A stretch of 64,000 bases of DNA, from assembly GCF_000310145.2 (NCBI RefSeq), contig NZ_AMXA01000005.1:62001-126000 (forward strand). The letters are read 5' to 3'. The notes beneath the pieces are model-generated. The model was not told the origin of the DNA and did no database searches. It saw only the letters and a list, made by a program, of their open reading frames with translations. Of the stretch, positions 17,003 to 26,364 are shown one piece after another; within the stretch, counting starts at the first letter, position 1, and every line of letters starts with the position of its first letter. A program made the position numbers and the translations under genes. This DNA is from Thauera sp. 28 (GTDB taxonomy: Bacteria; Pseudomonadota; Gammaproteobacteria; Burkholderiales; Rhodocyclaceae).

Positions 17003-17914
17003 ATGATCCGCATCGGCATAGACCTCGGCGGCACCAAGATCGAACTCGTCGCGCTTGCCGACGATGGCCAGGTCCTGTGGCGGCAACGCATCCCCACCCC
17101 GCAGGGCGACTATGCGGCGACCCTGCACGCCATCGCCGACCTGGTACGCCAGGCCGAAAACGCAACGGGCGCCACAGCCACGGTGGGTATCGGCACCCCC
17201 GGCTCGCCCTCGCGCCCTAGCGGCCTGATCCGCAACGCCAACTCGACCTGCCTCAATGGCCGCCCGCTGCAGGACGACCTGCAGGCCCTGCTCGGGCGCG
17301 AGATCCGCCTCGCCAACGACGCCAACTGCCTGGCGATGTCGGAAGCGACCGACGGTGCGGGGGCCGGCGCCGGTACGGTGTTCGCCGCCATCCTGGGCAC
17401 CGGCGTAGGGGGCGGCATCGTGGTCGATGGTCGCCTGCTCGTCGGCGCCAACGCCGTCGCGGGTGAGTGGGGGCATAACCCGCTGCCGCTGCCCACGGCC
17501 ACCGACCTGCCCCTGCCAGACTGTTACTGCGGTCGCCACGGCTGCATCGAAGCCTACCTGTCGGGCCCCGGCATGGCGGCGGACCACCTGCGCCACCACG
17601 GCCAGACATTGGAAGCGGCCGCCATCGCCCGCAACGCCCAGGCGGGAGACGAGGCCTGCACGGCGACGCTGGCGCGCTTCGAGGCGCGCCTGGCGCGCGC
17701 GCTGGCCGGGGTGATCAACCTGCTCGACCCGGACGTGATCGTGCTCGGCGGCGGCCTGTCCGGCATCGCACGCCTGTACGACAACGTCCCGCGGCTATGG
17801 ATACCGCACGTGTTCTCGGACCACATTGCCACCCGCCTGCTGCCGGCCCGCCACGGCGATGCCTCCGGCGTGCGCGGCGCAGCCTGGTTATGGCCGGCCG
17901 CGCGTCGGGTCTGA
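17003..17914 (+). CDS. ROK-family sugar kinase, probably fructokinase (Mak)
   Basis: The 303-residue kinase has the phosphate-1 loop GIDLGGTKIE, ROK signature and zinc-binding residues in GHNPLP and CYCGRHGCIEAYLSG. The catalytic Asp is in NDANCLAMSE. The sequence RNANSTCLNG and GEWGHNPLP are typical of Mak fructokinases and related N-acetylglucosamine kinases. It is a single gene, divergent from the TerB-like gene and convergent with the HD-GYP gene. The exact sugar cannot be fixed from the sequence. Confidence 0.9.
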   Translation: MIRIGIDLGGTKIELVALADDGQVLWRQRIPTPQGDYAATLHAIADLVRQAENATGATATVGIGTPGSPSRPSGLIRNANSTCLNGRPLQDDLQALLGREIRLANDANCLAMSEATDGAGAGAGTVFAAILGTGVGGGIVVDGRLLVGANAVAGEWGHNPLPLPTATDLPLPDCYCGRHGCIEAYLSGPGMAADHLRHHGQTLEAAAIARNAQAGDEACTATLARFEARLARALAGVINLLDPDVIVLGGGLSGIARLYDNVPRLWIPHVFSDHIATRLLPARHGDASGVRGAAWLWPAARRV

Positions 17915-17932
17915 TCGGGCTGCGCCTGCAAC

Positions 17933-20900
17933 TCATGTGGCAGGGAAGCCGGCAAGCAGCGCATCGATATCGACGGCATCGATCTGCGCCTCGGTCATGA
18001 AGCGGCGTGCATAAACAAGATGGCTTCCGGAGCGCAGGAAGAGCGCGAACAGGCCAGGATCGACATGGCCCTCCCGCGCCATGCGCGCCATGATGGCAAG
18101 CGCTTCGGACAGGGTCTTGCCCGCCTTGTAGGGCCGGTCACGCGCGGTCAGAGCCTCGAAGATGTCGGCGACCGCGATCATGCGCGCCGGCAGGCTCATC
18201 TGCGTACCATCCAGGCCCTTGGGGTAACCGCTCCCGTCCATCTTCTCGTGGTGCGAGGCCGCCACTTCGGGCACCTCTACCAGATGCCGCGGCCAGGGTA
18301 GCTGGCGCAGCATGATCTCGGTACGGATGATGTGGGCGTTGATCAGGTAGCGCTCCTCGTCGGTGAGCGTGCCGTAGCACACGCCGAGGTTGTGCAGCTC
18401 ACCGAGGTCGAGCTGCCAGTGCGGCGCTTGCATGCGGAACCCCCAGGGGTTGCCTTCCTCGAAGCGATCCTCGGGGCGACGCGGGACGCGGTGCTCAGCG
18501 CGATCGGCGAGCACCGGTTCGGCGCATGGCAAGGCGACCTCGCCCTCGGCAAGCTTGCGCGCCAGCTCTTCGCCCGACACGCCAAGACGGTCATCGAGCG
18601 TTCTCGTCCAGGTGCGCCCGGCGATGCGATGCAGGCGCGCGACGTCGGCCTCGGCCATCGCCTCGACACCCTGGTTGCAGCGCGCGACGAAGGCAAACTC
18701 CTCGTCGAGCACGGCGAGTTCCGCATCGCAACGGCGTCGCCGCTCGGCGGCCTCGGCGCCGGCAAGAATGTCCTGCAGGCAGCGCAGCTCCGCCTCGCGC
18801 TTGAGCACCTCGAAGCGCATGCGCACCTCGTGGATGCGGTCATAGAGTGCGTGCAGCTTGGTCGCCTTCTCGACCACATACTCGGGCGTGGTGATCTTGC
18901 CGCAATCGTGCAGCCAGGCGGCGATACGCAAGGTTTCCCAGCCACCTTCATCGAGGCTGAAACCAGCGTAGGGGCCGCTGCGCGCATCGCAGGCGGCCTG
19001 GGCAAGGAGACGCGCCAGCTCGGGCACCCGCGCACAGTGGCCGCCCGTGTGCTGGCTCTTGGCGTCAATGGCTCCCGCGACCATCCGCACCAGCGCCTCG
19101 AACAGCGCCTTCTGGGCGGCGATCAGCGCCCTCGCCTCCAGCGTCACTGCAGCCAGCCCAGACAGCGCACCGATGAAGGCGAGTCGGTCATCGTCGGCGG
19201 GTGCATCGAGCAGCAGCAGCATCGCCCCCACCAGTTCATCCTGGCGGTTGAGCAAGGGCACCGCTATTGCGTGCGATACCCCGAGCGCCGTGGCCTGCGC
19301 CTGCAGGCCGAGCGCCTCCAGGTCGTGCGTGGTGAGTGCGGCAGCGCGCGGCGCGCTGGCAGCGAGCGCCGCCGTCATCAACGGGCCGACGCTGCCGAGC
19401 GCACGTGCCGCAACCATCGACCGCCCTTGCGCACGTGCCTGCCCAGGCTGCCCGGCCTCGGCGTCCGTCGCCGCCCACGGCGCGGTCTCCGGCAGGGGGC
19501 GGCCTTCGCCATCGAGGGTCACGGCCGGCGCGAGGTGCCCGTCCGCAGCGAGATAGAGTACGCCGCCCTGCGCGCGCGTTGCCGACAAGGTCTCACCGAG
19601 CAGGCGTGGCAGCAAGCTGTCGAAATCGGGCTCGCCCGCCACCACCGTGTTCAGTTCCAGGAAGCGACGAATGGTGAGCCGCATCCCGTCCATGGTGTCG
19701 CCCAGTACCGCCACCTCGCGGATACGCGACCGCGGCACCCCGACCTGGCCGAAGTTGAAGCGGCGGATGGCTTCGGCCTCGGTTGCCAGGACACGCAGCG
19801 GACGGGCTATCTGCCGTGCCAGGGCCCAGGTCAGCGGTACCGCAATCAACAGCACGAGCGCAGTCACCATCAGCGCGGCGTCGCGTTGCCGATGCGCGAG
19901 CGCCATCAGCTCGCGCTCGGGAATGGCGGTGACGATAAGCTGCGCGGCGCTCTCATCCAGCTGCAGCACGGCTGCACTGAGCAGCCAGTTCTCGCCGTCC
20001 GCGGCAAAGCTGCGCACCAGATGCCCTTCGGGTGCGGCCAGGGCGGCAGCAACGAGCTTGTCCTGGCCCGCGAAAGCCGGGTGCGCGAGGTCTCCAAGAG
20101 TGGGCAGGCCGGGCGCATCGTCCGGGCCCGGCCGTGTGACCATGAGGCTGGTATCGTCCTGAGCCATGACACGCCCGTGCTCATCGACCAGCGCCAGACG
20201 CGTGCCGGGCGTGACCCGCTGCCGCATCAGGTCCTCACCCAGGGTGTGCAGCCGGATGTCGGCGCCAACCACCACGTCCTGGCCCACCACCCTGCGGGCA
20301 AGTGTTACACCCACCTCACGATCCGAGAAGAACAGATAGGGCGGCGTGACCGACAACTGGCCGGCCTGCGGCGCATGCCTGAACCAGTCGCGGTAGCGAG
20401 GATCGAAGTCGCGCGGGTACGTGGGCCGCTCCGATTCGGCAAGCAATGCGAGCCCCTTGTCAAAGTAGAGGTAACGCCCGCGCATGACGCCGCCGTCGCG
20501 GTCAATGCTCTGCACCAGGAAGGCCGCATCGGCTGGCGCAGCGAAACGCGCGCGCTCGGCATCGCTCGCCAGGCGGCGAACAAAGAAGAACTGCCCATCA
20601 CCGTAGCCGACATACACCGAAGACAGCGCCGTCGAGCCCGTCAGCACCGCACGCATCGCCGGCAAGCGACGCAGGCGCTCGTCCAGCGTCCCGGCCTCGG
20701 CAAGCTCATCCTCCTGCAGCAGACGCAGCGCCATGTCCGCGGGCCGCAGCAGCAGATGCAGATTGCCACGAACCTCACGGTTGATGCGTAGCGAAAGGTC
20801 CTGCGCGACGGATGCCATCATGTCGCGCGCCAGATGCTGGCCGATCACGGCCAACAGCCCCCCCACCAGCAGGACGAGTCCGAGCGCAAGGGCAAGGACA

Positions 20901-20935
20901 TGAGTGTGCAGCGGAAAAGTTCGTCCCATGTGCAT
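17933..20935 (-). CDS. Membrane HD-GYP phosphodiesterase with Cache, HAMP and GAF domains
   Basis: The 1000-residue protein begins with a transmembrane helix (about 10-30) followed by a periplasmic double-Cache sensor (about 40-340). A second helix (about 350-370) and a HAMP region come next, then a GAF domain (about 430-600) and an HD-GYP domain. The catalytic residues are all visible: HCARVPEL, LHDCGK, HHEKMDGSGYP. It should hydrolyse c-di-GMP in response to an external ligand. About 200 residues lie between HDCGK and HHEK, far more than in a minimal HD-GYP domain. The start is set by AAGGAG upstream of ATG 20935. Confidence 0.93.
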   Translation of the reverse strand: MHMGRTFPLHTHVLALALGLVLLVGGLLAVIGQHLARDMMASVAQDLSLRINREVRGNLHLLLRPADMALRLLQEDELAEAGTLDERLRRLPAMRAVLTGSTALSSVYVGYGDGQFFFVRRLASDAERARFAAPADAAFLVQSIDRDGGVMRGRYLYFDKGLALLAESERPTYPRDFDPRYRDWFRHAPQAGQLSVTPPYLFFSDREVGVTLARRVVGQDVVVGADIRLHTLGEDLMRQRVTPGTRLALVDEHGRVMAQDDTSLMVTRPGPDDAPGLPTLGDLAHPAFAGQDKLVAAALAAPEGHLVRSFAADGENWLLSAAVLQLDESAAQLIVTAIPERELMALAHRQRDAALMVTALVLLIAVPLTWALARQIARPLRVLATEAEAIRRFNFGQVGVPRSRIREVAVLGDTMDGMRLTIRRFLELNTVVAGEPDFDSLLPRLLGETLSATRAQGGVLYLAADGHLAPAVTLDGEGRPLPETAPWAATDAEAGQPGQARAQGRSMVAARALGSVGPLMTAALAASAPRAAALTTHDLEALGLQAQATALGVSHAIAVPLLNRQDELVGAMLLLLDAPADDDRLAFIGALSGLAAVTLEARALIAAQKALFEALVRMVAGAIDAKSQHTGGHCARVPELARLLAQAACDARSGPYAGFSLDEGGWETLRIAAWLHDCGKITTPEYVVEKATKLHALYDRIHEVRMRFEVLKREAELRCLQDILAGAEAAERRRRCDAELAVLDEEFAFVARCNQGVEAMAEADVARLHRIAGRTWTRTLDDRLGVSGEELARKLAEGEVALPCAEPVLADRAEHRVPRRPEDRFEEGNPWGFRMQAPHWQLDLGELHNLGVCYGTLTDEERYLINAHIIRTEIMLRQLPWPRHLVEVPEVAASHHEKMDGSGYPKGLDGTQMSLPARMIAVADIFEALTARDRPYKAGKTLSEALAIMARMAREGHVDPGLFALFLRSGSHLVYARRFMTEAQIDAVDIDALLAGFPAT

Positions 20936-21123
20936 GAACCGCTCCTTTTGCAGGCATCGTCGCCCCACTGCGACCCACGGGGCAGCTTGGGCGCACCGAG
21001 GCGCAGTAGACATCGCCGCTCATGATGAAGCAATACACCCCACGATGGGGAGCCATGACGACAATTGAACACTGGGGCCCGGGCACGACCGAAGCCACCG
21101 CAAGCCCGCTGCCGCGGTCGCGG

Positions 21124-23304
21124 TCAGACCTCGAGCGGGTCGACGTCGATCTGCCAGCGCAGTTCGCGCGCCGTACGCTGGCGGTAGAGCATCTCGATCC
21201 AGCTCAGCAGAAAAGCCTGCAACAGGCCGCGCTGGTCGGCCTCGATCAGTAGCTGCGCGCGCTCGCGGCGGGCCAGCCGCGTCATGCGCATCGGGACCGG
21301 GTCGTACAGGCGCAATCCCTCGGGCGCAAGCGCCTCGGCCAGGCGCCGCGCATGGCGCAGGAACTCCACGGCATCGTCGAGCGCGGGCGCGTCGGCGCGC
21401 AGCATGGCCTGGTGGGTAAACGGCGGAAAGCCTGCACTGCGCCGCTCCTGAAGTGCCATGCGGGCAAAGGCGTCGAAATCATGGCGGCCAAGGTGCTGGT
21501 AGAGCGGGTGTCCCGGGTACTCGGTCTGGATGAGCACCGTTCCGGGCAGAGTGCCGCGGCCGGCGCGCCCGCCCACCTGCATGAGCTGCTGGAACAGGCG
21601 CTCCGGGGCGCGGAAATCGGCCGCATGCAGCGACGCGTCGGCGCCGATCACACCGACCAGGGTCAGGCGTGGAAAGTCGTGCCCCTTGGCCATCATCTGG
21701 GTGCCGACGAGGATGTCGGCCTCGCCCGCGGCAATGGTATCGAGCAGCTTTTCCCACTGCGCGCGCGTGCGTGCGGCATCACGGTCGACGCGCAGCACGC
21801 GCGCCTGAGGAAAGCGTTCGGCGAGGCGCGCCTCGATGCGCTGCGTGCCGCGACCGAAAGGCTGGATGTCCTGGTTGCCGCAGCTCGGACAGGCGTGCGG
21901 GATCGATCCGTCGCAGCCACAGTGGTGGCAGCGCAGGCGGCGATCGGCAAGATGGACCACAAGGTTGGCCGAGCAGTGCGGACAGCGGCTCACCCAGCCG
22001 CAAGACGGGCACGACAGCACCGGGGCATAACCACGGCGATTGAGGAACACCAGGCTTTGCTCGCCACGCTCCAGGCGTTGGCCGATCGCAGCCTGCAGGC
22101 CCGGGCTGAGGCCTTCGTCGAGCTTCAGGCGCCGCGTGTCGATGCAGTGTACGGCCGGCAAGGTCGCCGCTACCGCGCGCTGGCTCAGGGTCTGCAACGC
22201 ATAGCGCTCGCTGCGCGCGTGGTACCAGGTCTCGAGCGAGGGCGTGGCCGACCCCAGCACGATCGGCACGCCGCGCTGGCGCGCGCGCCACACGGCGACG
22301 TCGCGCGCCGAATAGCGCACCCCCTCCTGCTGCTTGTAGGACGCATCGTGCTCCTCGTCGACCAGGATCAGGCCCAGCCGCGGCAGCGGTGCGAACACGG
22401 CCAGGCGGGTACCTAGGACGATGTCGGCGCGGCCGGTGAGCGCCTGAACGAATCCGCGCGAGCGCGCGCCGTCGGCAAGCGCGGAGTGCAGGCTGACGAC
22501 GTTGGCGGCGGCAAAGCGCTGCGCGACGCGCTGCTCCAGCTGCGGCGTCAGCGCGATCTCGGGTACCAGCATCAACACCTGCTGACCTTGTGCCAGCGCA
22601 TGCGCGGCCAGCCTAAGGTACACCTCGGTCTTGCCACTGCCGGTGACGCCATGCAGCAGCCAGGGCCTAAAGCCTGCCCCACCGCCGACGATGGCCTCGA
22701 TCGCGCGCGCCTGTTCGGCAGTGAGTTCAGGTTGCGCGCCGCTGGCAAGCGCGGCAACACGGCCCTCATCCTGTATTGCAGTCAGCCAGCCACGTCGCAG
22801 CACATCGCCCACCGCCTCGCCGCCAGCCATGGCACGGATCACGCTGCGCCGCCATGGCCCAGGTTCGGCAGCGAGCGCCTGCAGCAGCATGAGCGCCTTG
22901 CTCGGCCGCCGGGCGTCGGCAAGCGCACGCCGGCCGGCCTCGCCGATCTCGAGCAGGGGGTCCTCGTCGGCGTCGCTCACACCGTCGGCGCGACGCAGGC
23001 CAGGCGGCAAGGCCAGTGCAACCACCTCGCCCAGGGGCGCGTGATAGTAGCGTGCAACGAAATCGACCAACGCCAACCAGTCTGCCGGCAGTGCCGGCAC
23101 CTCGCGCTGGATGTGGTGTACGGTCTTGATGCGTGCTGGTTCGACATCGGCCGTGTTGCCGAGGGCGACGATCAAACCGTTGCGATCGCCGCGCCCGAAG
23201 GGCACCTTCACGCACCGCCCGACGTCCGCTTCAGTGGCATCTGCCGCAGCGTAATCAAAGACTTGCGGCAGCGGAACGGGCAAGGCAACGCGGACAATGG
23301 TCAT
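21124..23304 (-). CDS. priA: Primosomal replication restart helicase PriA
   Basis: The 726-residue superfamily 2 helicase reloads the replisome at stalled forks. The Walker A motif is LLHGVTGSGKTEVYL, the DEAH-type box is LILVDEEHD, and SATPSLE is motif III. The zinc-binding cysteines lie in LSCPSCGWVSRCPHC and CHHCG with a second set CPSCGNQD. The 3'-DNA-binding N-terminal domain (VRVALPVPLPQVFDY) is complete. It is preceded by a 389-base AT-rich gap with DnaA-box-like sites. Confidence 0.96.
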   Translation of the reverse strand: MTIVRVALPVPLPQVFDYAAADATEADVGRCVKVPFGRGDRNGLIVALGNTADVEPARIKTVHHIQREVPALPADWLALVDFVARYYHAPLGEVVALALPPGLRRADGVSDADEDPLLEIGEAGRRALADARRPSKALMLLQALAAEPGPWRRSVIRAMAGGEAVGDVLRRGWLTAIQDEGRVAALASGAQPELTAEQARAIEAIVGGGAGFRPWLLHGVTGSGKTEVYLRLAAHALAQGQQVLMLVPEIALTPQLEQRVAQRFAAANVVSLHSALADGARSRGFVQALTGRADIVLGTRLAVFAPLPRLGLILVDEEHDASYKQQEGVRYSARDVAVWRARQRGVPIVLGSATPSLETWYHARSERYALQTLSQRAVAATLPAVHCIDTRRLKLDEGLSPGLQAAIGQRLERGEQSLVFLNRRGYAPVLSCPSCGWVSRCPHCSANLVVHLADRRLRCHHCGCDGSIPHACPSCGNQDIQPFGRGTQRIEARLAERFPQARVLRVDRDAARTRAQWEKLLDTIAAGEADILVGTQMMAKGHDFPRLTLVGVIGADASLHAADFRAPERLFQQLMQVGGRAGRGTLPGTVLIQTEYPGHPLYQHLGRHDFDAFARMALQERRSAGFPPFTHQAMLRADAPALDDAVEFLRHARRLAEALAPEGLRLYDPVPMRMTRLARRERAQLLIEADQRGLLQAFLLSWIEMLYRQRTARELRWQIDVDPLEV

Positions 23305-23693
23305 GGGATGATGGATGACCTTGTAAAAAGGCTTTTGTGTCAGGTGCTTGCAGCACCTTGATGAGACCGGATGGAGAAAACGAAGGTCAAGTCTCTGGGC
23401 CAGAATGGCCCTTTTGGCTTGTCCACAAAAGCTGTGGATAAGTTTGTGGGGAACCTGGGTGAATCAGCCCCAAACCTGCGCCACATAAGGCTTTTCGTCA
23501 CAATGCCTTAACATTGCGCGATTATTTACTCGTTAATTTTCAATAACTTATTGAATGCACCCACAAGCAGCTGGTTAAGCACCCGCCAATGAGGCCGGAA
23601 CCGCTGGATGTGCATAAGTCAAGCACTTTGCGCGCAATATTGTGCTTGACAGGCGGCGACCTGGACGACCCAAGTCGCCGCCCATGACGGCTT
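23305..23693. other. AT-rich intergenic region with DnaA boxes between hemE and priA
   Basis: No gene is seen here. It holds TTGTCCACA (23419-23427), a perfect inverse DnaA box TGTGGATAA (23433-23441) and a looser TGTGGGGAA just after. A strongly AT-rich stretch lies at about 23520-23556. A perfect 9-base inverted repeat GTCAAGCAC/GTGCTTGAC occurs at 23618-23650, and a GGCGGCGAC/GTCGCCGCC hairpin at 23652-23682 close to the hemE stop. It resembles origin-like DNA but is not at the strand switch. Confidence 0.6.
23652..23682 (-). terminator. Candidate hemE terminator hairpin
   Basis: GGCGGCGAC (23652-23660) and GTCGCCGCC (23674-23682) form a 9-bp GC-rich stem 12 bases after the hemE stop. No long T-tract follows, so termination strength is uncertain. 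Confidence 0.4.
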
Positions 23694-24764
23694 TCAGCCG
23701 CGTGCGCGCAGTTCGCGGCTGTAGGCATGCACGGTGTCGACCAGCACGCTGACGCTCTCGGGCGGGGTGTATTGCGAAATGCCATGCCCGAGGTTGAAGA
23801 CATGGCCAGGGTGGTTGCCGTAGGCATCGAGGATGCGCCGGGTTTCCGCAGCTACGGCGTCGGCGGGCGCGAACAGCACGTTCGGGTCGAGGTTGCCCTG
23901 GAGCGCGACCTTGTCGCCGACCATGCGGCGGGCACGGCCGATGTCCATGGTCCAGTCGAGACCCACCGCGTCGCTGCCGATGGCAGCGATCGATTCCAGC
24001 CACAGGCCGCCGCCCTTGGTGAACACGATGCTGGGCACACGCTGGCCGTCACGCTCACGGATGAGTCCGGAGACGACCTGCTCCAGGTAACGCAGCGAGA
24101 ACTCCTTGTACGCGGCTTCGGACAGCACCCCGCCCCAGGAATCGAACACCATCACCGCCTGTGCGCCCGCCTCGATCTGGGCGTTGAGATACTTGACCAC
24201 CGCCTGCGCGGTCACCTCCAGGATGTGGTGCATCAGGTCGGGGCGGCTGTAGGCCATGCTCTTGACCTTGCGGTAGTCGTCGGACGAGCCGCCTTCGACC
24301 ATGTAGCAGGCCAGCGTCCACGGACTGCCGGAAAAGCCGATCAGCGGCACGCTACCGTCGAGCGCGCGGCGGATCTCGCTCACCGCATCCATCACGTACT
24401 GCAGCTCGGCGTGGGGATCGGGCGCGGTCAGGTTGCGGATCTCCCACTCGTCCTTGAGCGGACGCTCGAAGCGCGGACCCTCGCCTTCGGCGAAGTACAG
24501 GCCCAGACCCATCGCATCGGGTACGGTGAGGATGTCGGAGAACAGGATGGCGGCGTCGAGGTCGTAGCGCGCCAGCGGCTGCAGGGTGACCTCGCACGCC
24601 ATCGCCGGACTCTTGCACAGGTTCAGGAAGTTGCCTGCGCGGCGGCGGGTTTCGCAGTACTCGGGCAGATAGCGGCCAGCCTGGCGCATGAGCCAGACGG
24701 GCGTGTATTCGGTGGGTTGGCGCAGCAGGGCGCGCAGGAAGGTGTCGTTCTTCAGGTGGCTCAC
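23694..24764 (-). CDS. hemE: Uroporphyrinogen decarboxylase HemE
   Basis: The 356-residue enzyme converts uroporphyrinogen III to coproporphyrinogen III in heme synthesis. It has the N-terminal [15 protein letters not shown] signature, [14 protein letters not shown] and the [16 protein letters not shown] motif, with the catalytic Asp in FSDI. The C-terminal [14 protein letters not shown] is also diagnostic. A GTG start at 24764 preceded by AAGGA gives the family-standard length; the open frame upstream has no similarity. Confidence 0.96.
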   Translation of the reverse strand: MSHLKNDTFLRALLRQPTEYTPVWLMRQAGRYLPEYCETRRRAGNFLNLCKSPAMACEVTLQPLARYDLDAAILFSDILTVPDAMGLGLYFAEGEGPRFERPLKDEWEIRNLTAPDPHAELQYVMDAVSEIRRALDGSVPLIGFSGSPWTLACYMVEGGSSDDYRKVKSMAYSRPDLMHHILEVTAQAVVKYLNAQIEAGAQAVMVFDSWGGVLSEAAYKEFSLRYLEQVVSGLIRERDGQRVPSIVFTKGGGLWLESIAAIGSDAVGLDWTMDIGRARRMVGDKVALQGNLDPNVLFAPADAVAAETRRILDAYGNHPGHVFNLGHGISQYTPPESVSVLVDTVHAYSRELRARG

Positions 24765-24889
24765 GGCGAGTCCTTTGAGGCTGGCAATCTGGCTGAAGGG
24801 GGCTGAAGGCGTGATTATCGCCTTTCCCGCGCCGCTCGGGGCTTGTCGAGCGTCAATCCAGGTGCAGCCGGGGCGCTCCTGGCGCAGGC

Positions 24890-26347
24890 TCAGCGCCGCC
24901 AGAAGGTGGGCGTGAGCACGACGAGGAAGGTGAAGATCTCCAGGCGGCCGAGGATCATGGTGAACGACAGCACCCACTTGTGGATGTCCTCGAGCCCCTG
25001 GTAATTGGACGCCGGGCCCACCAGGCCGAGGCCGGGGCCGGTGTTGTTGAGGCAGGCCACCACCGCGGAGAAGGCGGTGATGAGTTCGAGACCGGTCGCC
25101 GACAGGATCAGCGTCAGGCTGACGATCGACACCATGTACATGAAGCTGAAACCGAGCACCGCGTGCAGGATGGTCTCGGGTACGGGCTTGGTACCGAGGC
25201 GGACCGGACGCACCGCCTGCGGATGCAGCGAGCGCACGATCTCACGGAACACCTGCTTGTAGAGGATCATCGCGCGCATCATCTTGATGCCGCCGCCGGT
25301 CGAGCCCGAGCAGGCGATGAAGCTGCCCAGGAACAGGATCCAGATCTGGGCGAACATCGGCCACAGCGTGTAGTCATAGGTCGCCAGGCCGAGCGAGGTG
25401 GAAATCGACACGACGTGGAAGGCGACATAGCGTAGCGCGGTGGCTGCATCGTCGTGCGCACCATGCTGCATCAGGTACACGGTGAGGAGCACGATGCTGC
25501 CGGCGAGCACGGCGAAGTAGAAGGGAATCTCGGGGTCGCGCAGATAGGGCTTGTAGGTCCGCCGCACCAGGGCCAGGTAGTGGGTGGCGTAGTTGAGACC
25601 GGCAAGGAGAGCGAAGACGATGGTGACGAGTTCGACGTTGAGGTTGGCGAAGTGGCCGATCGAGGCGTCCTTGCTCGAGAACCCGCCCAGGCCTGCAATC
25701 GAAAAAGCATGGATCACCGCGTCCCAGCCCTCCAGCCCCGCCCACCACAGCGCGAAGCCGCAGGCGACGGTGAGCAGCACGTAGGTGATCCACAGGCCCT
25801 TCGCGGTCTCGGCGATGCGCGGCGTCAGGCTGGCGTCCTTCATCGGCGTGGGCACTTCGGCCTTGTAGAGCTGGCGGCCACCGATGCCGAGCAGCGGCAG
25901 AATGGCCACCACCAGCACGATGACGCCCATGCCGCCGATCCAGTGCATGAAGGTACGCCACAGGTTGATCGAGATGGGTAGATCGTCGATGCCGCTGAGC
26001 ACGGTCGCGCCGGTTGCGGTGAGCCCGGACACGGCTTCGAAGTAACCGTCGGTGAAGCGCAGTTCGGGGATGTAGGCAACCAGCGGCAGGGCACCGAACA
26101 CCGGCAGCACCACCCAGCTCGCGGCTACGAGCAGGAAGCCGTCATGCACGCGCAGGTCGCGGCGCCGCGAGCGCGTGGCAGCCCACAGCAGCAGGCCCGA
26201 GACGAAGGTGACGAAGATGCCCTGGTCGTAGGCCAGGGTGGCGCCATCCTCCAGCACCGCGGACACGGTGAGCGGAAAGCCCATGAGCAGGCCGAAGATC
26301 ATGATGATCAGGCCGAGCGCATTGAGCGCGGGGTGGTAAGCGCGCAT
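24890..26347 (-). CDS. trkH: Trk potassium uptake channel subunit TrkH
   Basis: The 485-residue membrane protein has four pore-loop repeats with glycine filter motifs: [37 protein letters not shown] and [13 protein letters not shown]. It imports K+ together with TrkA. About ten hydrophobic helices are visible. It follows trkA by 17 bases on the same strand, so trkA-trkH is one operon. Confidence 0.95.
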   Translation of the reverse strand: MRAYHPALNALGLIIMIFGLLMGFPLTVSAVLEDGATLAYDQGIFVTFVSGLLLWAATRSRRRDLRVHDGFLLVAASWVVLPVFGALPLVAYIPELRFTDGYFEAVSGLTATGATVLSGIDDLPISINLWRTFMHWIGGMGVIVLVVAILPLLGIGGRQLYKAEVPTPMKDASLTPRIAETAKGLWITYVLLTVACGFALWWAGLEGWDAVIHAFSIAGLGGFSSKDASIGHFANLNVELVTIVFALLAGLNYATHYLALVRRTYKPYLRDPEIPFYFAVLAGSIVLLTVYLMQHGAHDDAATALRYVAFHVVSISTSLGLATYDYTLWPMFAQIWILFLGSFIACSGSTGGGIKMMRAMILYKQVFREIVRSLHPQAVRPVRLGTKPVPETILHAVLGFSFMYMVSIVSLTLILSATGLELITAFSAVVACLNNTGPGLGLVGPASNYQGLEDIHKWVLSFTMILGRLEIFTFLVVLTPTFWRR

Positions 26348-26364
26348 TCAGGCGGTTCCCTGGG

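Noticed and set aside
18332-20791. 819-codon plus-strand open frame opposite the HD-GYP gene
   Set aside because: It is a shadow of the HD-GYP reading frame, with no domain and an arginine- and glutamine-biased composition.
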